In this document: one piece after another, positions 11,190-21,243 of the stretch
How the letters are laid out: the number at the start of each line of letters is the position of its first letter
Numbering within the stretch: position 1 is the stretch's first letter
Source: Citrus sinensis
Taxonomy: Eukaryota > Streptophyta > Magnoliopsida > Sapindales > Rutaceae
Assembly: GCF_022201045.2 (NCBI RefSeq)
Contig: NC_068556.1
Span: forward strand, 20,999,501-21,063,500
DNA: 64,000 nucleotides
Direction of reading: 5' to 3'
Translations under genes and position numbers: made by a program
Notes under the pieces: model-generated
Told to the model about the DNA's origin: nothing
What the model saw: only the letters and a program-made list of their open reading frames with translations
Databases searched by the model: none

Positions 11190-14100
11190 TATACTGATTT
11201 GCATGCTTTAGATGAAGCCAACGACCTGGAGGTGTTGAATTATTTGCCTGCAGGGTGCTTTAAACATGATTCAGTAGTGTACATGGCTAAGGGATAAAGG
11301 TTTATAATTTAACCTCTACTCGGTGAAAATGATCAGATGTGCTCTAAATTTGTCTTGACAGTTACCGAGCCGTTTAATAATAATGCATATGGGTTAATGC
11401 GTACAAATCTTGCTAAAATAGGTATGAGATTGGCACATACCATGCTAACTAATGTAAATATGAGATTACAGTGTTGAAACCAAATAACAATACCTGTGAA
11501 AGTAGAATCGAAGCAGCTGCTTATCATTGCACAATGTAAGTGGTATTCTAGTCGGACGAAAAGGAAAAGTGAAGCCCGAGTAGTCTCCTTCCACTTATAC
11601 TTGTCTGCCCAAAGTAGCACCCAAGTATTAGGCCCAGGTTTCCTTAAAGCGAATATCTCAATAATTAAGTCTCAACTAATATGTTATTTGTTACAGAATA
11701 ACTGAGAATTAAATCGAGACACAACTGTTGAAATCTCAGTAACACAGAAAATAGCGTAAAAGATTGGAATGGTGATGGGATGATGGCTTCAGAAAATAGA
11801 TGCTGTACATTCCCAAGTTAGAGAATAAAAGTCCAATGGGCAGAATAACGGGCAGCGAAAACAATCTTTTATCTTCTGGTCAGGTAGCGGTTAACTCGCT
11901 ATCATGATATATTTTCTTTGCCACGTGGTTTCCATTTGTTTCTGGACTTTAATTTGGATTGGCCAGTAGTGGTATCACCTCCACTGCTTCATCGTATTCG
12001 TGCACACCTGACGTGACCTGACCTTATCCCGATACGTGTCCATATATATATATAATCCTACAAGGAACTTCCAATTACAAAAGCTCCTTATCAGATTGAA
12101 AAAAGAAACAGAAAAGGAGACATGGAATCTAGACTCAATGGAGGGTAGGTTCTCATATGAATTCCGAGTGCTCGTGGGTCGTTCTCTTTCTGGGCATTGG
12201 GAATTTGGACGCTAAAGCTGTCAGGATTCCTTTCCTTTGAGAAATGTTAATTTATCCCCCGTTTGTTTTAGTAATTAAATTAGGATGTGTCCAAAATTCG
12301 TGGCAATTATGTCATTTACATGTCGTTCGGTCATGAGATCCTAATTTTTAAGATGATTCAAAAGCAAGCTCCATTAATTGATGAAAGTGGAGAATCAGGA
12401 CATGACAGCTTTTCATTTGTTTTATTGTTGATAATTACCGAACATTATCTTGAGATCAAATCAAAGTTGCGTCACCATAAACCCATAATGCACTCAAACA
12501 GGAGGATAAGAAGATAAATATCAGGAATATATTTATATGATGGTTACTTTCACCAACAGAAACTTAAAATGATTTTGTAGATGTCGATCAAAGTTCACTC
12601 TTTTTTTGGGTTCTCTCTCTCCCGGGGCTCATAAGAAATTTTCCAAGATCCTCACAACTTCTCCCATGATATTTTAGATGTGGAGGTCGGAAACTCTGTT
12701 CAAATTACCAACAGTCCTGAGAAAACCTTAAAACAAAAGTTGCATCAACATTACCGATAAATTAAACTAAAGAAGAAGAGAAGATGATCAAGATTCAAAG
12801 AATATTTTATACGTATGTGAGGGTTACTTATCCCAACAGAAACCTAAAAGAAGACTTTAGTTTAGAATTTGGATGATAAAGCTTCATGTTTAGGTTAGAA
12901 CTTAGAAATCCTCACACGACATCTAACAAGAGCTAGTTTGATAACTATCAAGGCAATACAGCCGTGAGGCCGAATAACATATTGTTTGCCAGTTCGTGTT
13001 CCTATTAAAGTAAAGATGTTACTAAAACACAACAACTGCAATTACAATACATAAAAATTGTTTTTTTTTTGGTATGTTAGTGTATGCAAATTTGTGATTT
13101 TTTATATTTTTTCTTGGTAGTTAAAGTGAGGATGTCCTCACTAGTCTTTCTTCGTGCACACGTGCAGTTCACACTGGTGTAAGTGACTAAATTACTTCAC
13201 ATTGTTGTGAAAGCCATTTACACCTTTATGAAAATGGACATCAATAAATATATATAACAAGGACATTCTCAATTGAATTTTCATTTCATTTCATTTGAAA
13301 AAAATTATCTTTTACATTTAATCCATTAGTGTTTTATTAAACATGGATAGATTTGATACATGATAATAGCTTTCAGACAGAGTGTTAGAATAGAAAAATT
13401 CATAAGATAATGAGCTATTGATTTCCCAGCTATCTCATTTTTTTAAAATGAGGATGTTCTCATTAGAAAAATTATATATGTGCTGACATCTACATGAAAA
13501 ATTCATCCAAACAGAGTTAAAAGAACCCCCCCAAACAAAAGGTACTGGATCTTTGTTTTTTTTTATCTTTTAGTTTTGTTCGCATTTTAGATTCATTCTA
13601 ACATCCGCATATGAGCACCACTATATATATAGTTATTCTCTAAAGAGGATGTCTGATATCTTTACTTTGTTAAAGCGAGGATGCCATTAAAATGTAAAAA
13701 AAATACAGATTTCACTATGTTATAGGCTGTGGTTTTTTTAATCTATTGGTGCATTAAAATACGTATTTTTTTTATCTATTAGTGACATTTGCAGGTTTAA
13801 GAGACATACTTCTAAACACAAGTTTAATCAAAATTACAATTTTCTCTCTCGTCACTTTAATGTTTAATTCTCTTTGTTCTTTTATTTAAGATTTTCTCTC
13901 TCTTATAAATCTTATAAATTAATAAATGGAATAATTAAAACCATCAAAATTAACTTACTTATATAATTAGAAACTGGCATTTGTATTTGATTTTGAGGGC
14001 AACAACTGGAGATTCACCAAAATTCAAGGTATTGGCTTGTCTTCTTGTTCCTGGGGCATGTCAAGTTTTGAAAAGAGAAAATTTCAGTTACTTTTTAACG

Positions 14101-15135
14101 CAAGGCTTTTATCCTGTAAAAGTATTGCATGTACCCTAGCTATGATCTTTGCTATACTACTACACCTGAAGCTAATGCTAATGCTTATGCTTATGCTGAT
14201 GGTTTCTTGCCGTCAATGGTAATCCATTTCGATGGAGCTGACCTTTTTTTCTGGATAATAGTTCCGTGACGGGGTTTGCTGACGTAGGAGATAAAATTGA
14301 GATAAATATTGAAAGAGATGAGAAAGATGGAGTATTAATGAGAGGATTGATTATATTATATAAGCGGGCGAGAAAAGAATGGATAATGATTTTTTATTAT
14401 TAGAGGCTCATTATATTAATTTGTCAGTTTTTAAAACTAAAAGAAAAAGACATGTCAGCTTTAATCTTAATCATTGATTAGTTTTTAGCTTTAATTTAAT
14501 AGAGTAAAAACTTGTGTTTAAATTTTTATTTAAATATATGTCTCTATAACCTGGCCTATGTATACATATATTAATAAAAAAGAAACCGACACAATTCAAT
14601 GGACAAAGTCAATTTACAAAGACTTTGCATTATCGATGCATTAATTAAAGTTAATAATTTTAACCGCTTTTTATTTATTTATTTATTTTTGTTTATTCAA
14701 GTTCAAATTTTAACAATTTATACCCATATTTTAGATAAATATACACGGGCACGCACTAGTAAACTTGAATCTTAGGTTGATATTCTTTAAAATAAATAGT
14801 ACACTAATAATTTATGTTAGGGTAATATCTTTAGAGTTTATTCTAATGGATAGCTAATTAATAGTTTCAGAAATAGACATTTGAATATTAATGAACCGTT
14901 ATTTTAATGGAAGAATTCTTACACTTATAATAATAAAAATAAGAGTTCGAACAATTTCTTCCTCACGACTCAAATATTAGAAAGGATTTAAGCAGTTATT
15001 AGAAAGAATTTAAGCAGTTTCCCCAGCTTCAAAAGATGAATGTACACGTCACGAGGAGATTTTTCAAAAAATATGAGAATTTAGAATTTAGCAGCAAAAC
15101 TCAAACTGTCCAAATATTTAATGTTTATTTTTGGT
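11190..15135. other. intergenic region with the kinase 3' end and an orphan promoter
   Basis: The first few hundred bases are the likely kinase 3' UTR. A promoter-like block lies at about 11.9-12.15 kb (separate entry). The rest is AT-rich. It includes an 18-bp palindrome AGTGAGGATGTCCTCACT near 13124 and six-base GCTAAT/GCTTAT repeats near 14170-14200. No other gene was recognised. Confidence 0.5.
11919..12150 (+). promoter_or_regulatory. G-box/ABRE promoter with TATA box and a short first-exon-like sequence
   Basis: A perfect G-box (GCCACGTGG, core 11922-11927), a TGACGTGA motif near 12008, an ABRE-like ACGTGTC (12034-12040) and a TATA stretch (about 12042-12054) are followed by a purine-rich leader and an ATG at 12122. 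The frame reads MESRLNGG and then meets GGGTAGGT, which can be a splice donor or an immediate TAG stop. This arrangement is typical of ABA- or seed-regulated genes. No matching downstream exon was found, so the transcript is unknown. Confidence 0.4.
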
Positions 15136-15333
15136 GTAATGATACAACCACAAACTCTTGTACAAACTTATTTTGTACAAACTGACGTGTCATTAATTTA
15201 TTGGTTGAATAAAAATATAAATTAATAAAAATAAATCATGTGGGCCAAGTTATATTTAATTCAATTAATCTTATCATACCACATCAATTTGTACAAAATA
15301 AATTTATACAAGAGTTTATGGCTGTATCATTAC
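15136..15333. mobile_element. MITE with about 55-bp terminal inverted repeats
   Basis: The left end GTAATGATACAACCACAAAC continues to about 15190 and matches, with few changes, the reverse complement of 15278-15333 (right end GTATCATTAC). Both arms carry CTCTTGTA(C/T)AAA and TTTTGTACAAA. The 198-bp element has no coding capacity. Long arms suggest a Mutator-like origin, but no clean 9-bp duplication was seen. Confidence 0.75.
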
Positions 15334-15629
15334 TCTTTTTTTTTAGACGATAAGGGTCTAATCGTCAACTCAAGACAAATTTTGAGAGTTTGCGGACGAG
15401 AGGGGCAAAACGGTAAGTTGGCACAGCCTCTTCCCCCTATAAAATGTATGGGAACCGTGCATATGACAAAATTAGTTCTGCTTTTCAGTGTTTTGTTATC
15501 AGCTGTTCCAGTTTATCGAAACAGACAAATAAACTAATAAAGAACAGCGGTACCAAAAGCAACAAGAAGCTGGCTAATTGTCTGCATTAACTCAAAACTG
15601 CTACTCCTGCTACTACTATAAAACAGAAA

Positions 15630-15817
15630 ATGGTATCGGGAAGCAACGGAACCACCTCATTTATGACTGATTTCCTACAAAAGTGCGGCGGTTACTCCGT
15701 TGTCGACGGCGGCTTTGCCACCGAACTCGAACGCCACGGCGCCGACCTCAACGACCCTCTTTGGAGCGCCAAGTGCCTCGTCTCTTCTCCTCACCTCGTC
15801 AGAAAGGTACCCTTTAT

Positions 15818-15854
<37 letters not shown>

Positions 15855-18800
15855 CATTCATATGTACGTATTGATTAGTTAGTAATATATGTTCATTTAT
15901 TTAGATTTTTTTTTTTTTGGTTCATAAACTTTCTTTATATTTTAGATTTTTTTTTTCTTATAACAACTGATTTGTTTTGACTTGAATAATGATCTTTCTT
16001 TGTTTAGTACAAGTATCTTGCAAGATCTTAACAACTTTTAGGAAAGTAATAAATTTTGATTTCTAGAAAAGTCTAGGAAATTAACTTACATGTTAATACA
16101 TTTTTTTTAATTAATAAAAATTATCACAGCACAAATAAATGAATGAATAAATAAATAGATTATTAAAATAATGCTGTCAAAACAGAGAAACAGAGCATGT
16201 AAGATTTGATATGGGAGCATGTTAGATGTGGCATATAGATACAGAGTCTCTTATCTTCAAATCTGACAGTGACGTGGAGGCTACGTATATTACCATGTCC
16301 ATCTCAGGGGCTTTGTGTGCTGAAATCCCATGTGAGGTTCTTGTGACAGTTGTCTATTTCATGCAACTTAAATGATATTAGATTGCTCTGATTTGTCGAA
16401 TAATTTATTTACCCACTGCTGAAATGGTCTGTTATTTCTTTTTCTTTTTTATCTGTTTAATCTTTAATTTGTAATCGAATTTTTTGGTTCTGTTGTACAG
16501 TATACACTTTTTATTTTGTTCAAAGGAATAAAGGATATAAAAAGGATTCTAAGTAATTGAGTATAAAAAATTTGAAAAGTATAATGTGAATTCGAGTATG
16601 GATTTGCACGTGTTTATTGCTTATACATTGAGAAAAAAATAAAAAAATGGTATGTTTCTTGCTTGTGAAAATGAAACAAGTACAACAAAATGTGAAACAC
16701 ACACACACCAAATTGATGACTTTGACATTAAGAGAATGTGAAACACCCCTTAACAATTTTGATGGCAATAGATAAAGATTTGACTAATTTCTTTGAAATT
16801 CTTATTTAACTTTTGAGGTACTTATACAGACATGTTATATGTTTTTGAATTTGGGTAATGCTTAGTTAATTTCGACCAAAATGCTTTATGATTGTTGCGG
16901 ACCATTGTTTCTAACAGCTGCTTGGAGTCTAGGCTCTAGGTAATCACACAAAGGAATACCTTGAGAAGAAGGGTTGGCCTCAAAATATTCTTCTTGTGTT
17001 ATTTATATAAAACCACGATGGTGGGATTGTTAATTTAGAGGGACTTTCAAATTTATTTTTCCTTAGTGCATATAAAGGCAGCTTAATTCTTTTACAAGCC
17101 TCACTATTCTTAATTGATAAATGTAACAGGTTCATCTAGATTATCTTGATGCTGGAGCAAATATAATCATCACTGCATCATATCAGGTACCCGCCCATAT
17201 TCCAGCATATATGGGAGTGACTTTTTTCTTGCTTTGTTTACTCAAAAGAAATAATAATATTTGCTGTCTCTTCAATTCGATGCAGGCCACCATTCAAGGT
17301 TTTGAGGCAAAAGGATTCTCGACAGAGGAAGCAGAAGCTTTGCTTAGGAGAAGTGTTGAAATTGCATGCGAGGCACGCGAAATCTATTATGACAGATGTA
17401 TGAAAGATTCTTGGGACTTCACAGGAAGTGGAAGGATCTCAAGTCGTCCAGTTTTAGTTGCTGCTTCTGTAGGCAGTTATGGGGCTTATTTGGCTGATGG
17501 GTCTGAATATAGGTGAGTTAACTTGGCAATATCCTGTGTAAATACATTGCATTTGTTTAACTTGGCAAAATCCGGTGTAAGTACATTGCATTTCTTTAAG
17601 CATTGATTGTACCTATACTTCACAACTTTGGCTGAGCACATGCTTGCTATTACATTTGTAATTTATGCACAATTTATCTCTTCAGTCTTCAGTTTGACTT
17701 GATTACATGTGCCCAGTGGAAAGAGAACAAGTTTTTTTTTTTTGGGGGGGTGGAGGGGGGGAGGGAATTGAACACTGTTATCTGAAATGATATCTTTGGT
17801 AATAACATCTCTGTTTACTGATTATCTTCCATTGCAGTGGGGACTACGGCGATGCAGTTTCTCTGGAAACATTGAAGGAGTTCCATAGGAGGAGAGTACA
17901 GATTTTAGCCAATTCAGGCGCTGATCTAATTGCATTTGAAACCATTCCGAATAAGCTGGAAGCCAAGGTATTTTCCAAATATGTCGTAATTAATCAAAGG
18001 AAAATGCTTCTTAAAAAATTTGTTTGATATTTTGCATTTTATGGAACTATGATTGGTATAAATATATGCTGGTGGTATAGTCAAGCAAGCAAGCATGTAT
18101 TTGGAGAACATTCAGTCTGGCTGTGGTTGATATTGCTTGATACCATGCAGGCCTATGCTGAGCTTCTTGAGGAAGAAGGAATAACTATTCCAGCATGGTT
18201 TTCTTTCAATTCTAAGGATGGAATTAACGTGGTTAGTGGTGATTCTATATTAGAGTGTGCCTCAATTGCAGATTCATGCGAGCAAGTTGTTGCTGTTGGA
18301 ATTAACTGTACATCTCCTCGATTTATCCATGGACTCATACTCTCCGTTAGAAAGGTATGATCCTTGAGGTTGATGCTTGCGTATGTCTATAGTCAATTGG
18401 ACTGATCAACTTTAGAAACAGCTGGTATATACTCTCGTGTTCATGTAAAATGATTTCCCATGGCACTGTAAGCAAGTCTTGTTTTCTTAACAAATTTAGC
18501 TATTCAGATTATATATTTTTGCTGAATAATCTTGCAGGTAACTAGTAAACCTGTAATCATATATCCAAACAGTGGCGAGACCTATAATGCTGAGCTCAAG
18601 AAGTGGGTGGTGAGTTTCAGCCTGCACTTTTTTCCACTTGAATTAATATTAAATCCATTTGCTTCTTGTCGTCTCATAAGCTTCTTCAGCCGTTGAGCCC
18701 TCTTGATTCTGAAACATTCTATCTACGATCAGCATTCTTCTTCTTCCAATGGTACATGTCATCTCTGTTCTGAAGAACATGTATTATGTTGCAGGAATCA

Positions 18801-18968
18801 ACTGGAGTAAGAGATGAGGACTTTGTCTCATACATCGGTAAGTGGCGTGATGCGGGGGCTTCTTTATTTGGTGGATGCTGCAGGACTACACCAAATACAA
18901 TCAAAGCCATATCCAGAGTTCTATCCAACAAATCTTTGCCATCCGCAAATTTGAACATTCAGATGTAG
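15630..18968 (+). CDS. homocysteine S-methyltransferase (HMT2/HMT3 type)
   Basis: Seven exons (15630-15806, 17130-17186, 17286-17512, 17838-17967, 18151-18354, 18538-18609, 18795-18968) give 346 residues, close to Arabidopsis HMT3. The enzyme moves a methyl group from S-methylmethionine to homocysteine, making two methionines, and works as a soluble zinc enzyme. The three zinc ligands are present: Cys250 in GINCTSP and Cys317-Cys318 in GGCCRTTPN. The N-terminal DGGFATELERHGADLNDPLW and the ANIIITASYQATIQGF stretch are family hallmarks. HMT1 seems less likely because the text follows HMT2/HMT3, but these two cannot be told apart here. In Arabidopsis both HMT2 and HMT3 lie next to a Raf-like kinase, as here. 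Intron 1 is long (1323 bp) and begins with a (TC)n run. Confidence 0.95.
15821..15849 (+). repeat. (TC)n microsatellite at the start of HMT intron 1
   Basis: A run of TC dinucleotides starts 15 bases after the exon 1 splice donor. It is probably polymorphic. Confidence 0.95.
17520..17598 (+). repeat. 39-bp tandem duplication in HMT intron 3
   Basis: AACTTGGCAATATCCTGTGT and the following bases to TTTGTTT are repeated at once with about four changes (AACTTGGCAAAATCCGGTGT...). It is a local duplication with no coding role. Confidence 0.85.
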
Positions 18969-19991
18969 ATTGTAATGAGTTGCGGAGGAGATAGTTAAAA
19001 TCAGAAAATTTCCCTTTTCAGGTCTTTCAAGTCCTAAGTGGGCAGTATAATGTAATGATTACGTTCTCAATGTACCGCATAATATGAATAAAATTTTCTC
19101 CTTGGCTTTTATTTTGACGTGGAGAAAGAAACAACTGCGAGAGACTGCATGCTCTAACTCTTTGCATATTAACTTGCACGCCTTTACTGAGTCACTTGCT
19201 GCAATTAATTTCTTTGAATGTGTGACATTGATTGGCACTTTGATTCGTGCAAGACAAAGGAAGATGGAGTGGGCGAGAGCGATGGATCAAAATATCAACA
19301 ATTCTTTCCTAAACGTCATGTTCATGACGTCTGTTCACCGGGGATCGAATCGAGTACTACCTCTTTAGAGCATGAATGACAAGTCACACAAGAAGTGAGA
19401 CTATACTAACACGTCCTACATTTTTTATTCCGGAGACAATTATGTATGAAATGTTGCTCTGAAATAAGTCAACCTACGGTCTTTCTGAGAGAAACTACAA
19501 CACAGCCTGCCGTTTTGTTTCCTCTCTCTCTTGTCTCAGCTTTTTTTTTCTCTCTCTCTCCTCTCAGCTCTCTCTCATTCTTCTTGACATTTAGCATTTT
19601 TGTTAAACCGAAAATTCATAGACATTTACAAGATAACCGACACTGAAAACTGTATGACTCCTCGTGGAAAAGTTAAAATAATTAGACATGTCGTACATTA
19701 ATTATTTGATAAAACAACTACCGGAATATGCTTCATAGTGTCTGACATGTCGTATGGTTTAATTTCATGTATGATTATATGTCGTACATGTTGGCGGCGG
19801 AAAACCCGACAGGTGAATGACACAAAAGGAGCATTGGTGTGATTGATCCGTGAAAAACAGCTTTCTTGGCCGATGTGATCATTTCTTGCTTTACTTCAGA
19901 AGAATCCGCTCAGCACGTGAAAGCATTGATTCCAATGCTCTTTTTTCCTTGTAACACAAGTAATTTGTTGGATATGTGACAGACGATTTGA
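18969..19991. other. HMT 3' UTR and intergenic spacer
   Basis: HMT transcripts probably end near the AATATGAATAAA at 19079-19090. The rest holds CT-rich text (19510-19580) and no recognised gene. A segment at 19781-19815 recurs in the PPR gene promoter at 21116-21151. Confidence 0.55.
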
Positions 19992-20554
19992 TTGACTGTG
20001 GTAATGGGTACCCTTGAAAGAGTTATTGAAGCTGATGGAAGTTATCAGATTGAAGTTAGCGGGAGTCAAGTTCCGTTTCAGAGACTTCCTGTAGATATTG
20101 TTTTGGAAATATTACTGCAGCTGCCTTTTGAGTACCTTGGACGACTCAAGTGCGTAGGAAGCGCATTCAACTCACTTCTGAAGGATCCCCACTTTGTTAG
20201 AGAGCATCATGCTTCAATCACCAAGTGCAAGGAAGGTAATGAATGTCACTGCCTTGTTCTCTCAGAGAGGCACAAGGATGCTGCCGGCTTTAGCTCGGTG
20301 TTTCACAAAGATGATGCACAAAACTACAAGTAAGGTCCCTTAAACATCCAGAGATTGTTAACTTCAGATGTACCAAGCTTTCAAATTCATGTTGTGGCCT
20401 TGCGTGCATAATTAGCACAGTCCCCTAAAAGACCGTTTTTATATGGAATCCTACTACCAGTGAATATAAAAATCTACCAACCGGATCTCTTGGTAGTCCT
20501 GTGATGGCTGATATATATGCAATTGGGTTTGACACCCTGACTGATGATTTTTAA
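19992..20554 (+). pseudogene. broken F-box protein gene (F-box plus associated-domain remnant)
   Basis: An ATG frame of 113 residues carries an F-box: FQRLPVDIVLEILLQLPFEY, then LKCVGSAFNSLLKDPHFV. The frame stops at TAA (20331). The expected continuation is found in a shifted frame, with HPEIVNF, then CGLACIISTVP, an in-frame TAA, and KTVFIWNPTTSEYKNLP, then IYAIGFDT. That is the start of an F-box associated domain. The text ends at another stop at 20554, and nothing of the remaining domain follows. A frameshift, an internal stop and truncation together indicate a pseudogene. Intact relatives act as substrate adaptors of SCF ubiquitin ligases. In Arabidopsis a group of F-box genes lies at this place between HMT3 and YS1, so this may be its relic. 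Confidence 0.8.
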
Positions 20555-21243
20555 GATTGTAAAATTCCGTTATATTACGGAGGATTATCCGTTAATCTTC
20601 AGCTGTTTGAAGGATATCTTGCGTTGCATGTGATTAACAGTTGTTGGCACATACAATCCAGACGATTAAACATTGACGGAGGTTGAGGACCGCCCTCGCC
20701 ATATGTTTGTCCACAACACAGAGATTCCTTAGTTTACAAGTCTTTTTTCGCCTAGTGGTGGCTACCCTATATATACTAGGGAATAATTATTCATCAACTA
20801 GATGAAGGAAATAAGAGTTTTAATTACTTCTAACTCTAGTATGATATCTGATGTACAATCTTTTGCAACCCCTTTTGCCCTAAATTAAGCTGTCATTTTT
20901 CCTTGCATTTCGCTTTTAAGCCACGCACATGATAAATTGCTATGATGATTAAAGTATAGTATTCGTATCTTTTGGGATTGATTTAACTAATGGTCAATTT
21001 TTTCAGCAAGACTTAACGGCCGCTTGGTTCATAATTCTTTTGTTTAATGCTGGCAAGTCTGCGCAAATATGTTTGGAAAAAATAGGATTAGAGTGCGAAG
21101 GACGAAAATTCACACGTCATACATGTTTGCGGTCGAAAAGCCGACAGGTCGTCCGCAGATGGATGCCTATCATAAACAGTATATAACCGAGGCCTGCAGC
21201 TGAAGGCCAAACTAGTACTATAGTCTATACACAGCAGCAAGCA
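20555..21243. other. intergenic DNA and promoter of the PPR gene
   Basis: No gene was seen. A TATA-like TATATAAC at about 21180-21187 lies some 60 bases before the PPR ATG and is the likely core promoter. Confidence 0.5.

Noticed and set aside
20329-20366. Splicing out a short intron to repair the F-box gene
   Set aside because: The gap would be about 37 bases, too short for a plant intron, and an in-frame stop would still follow.
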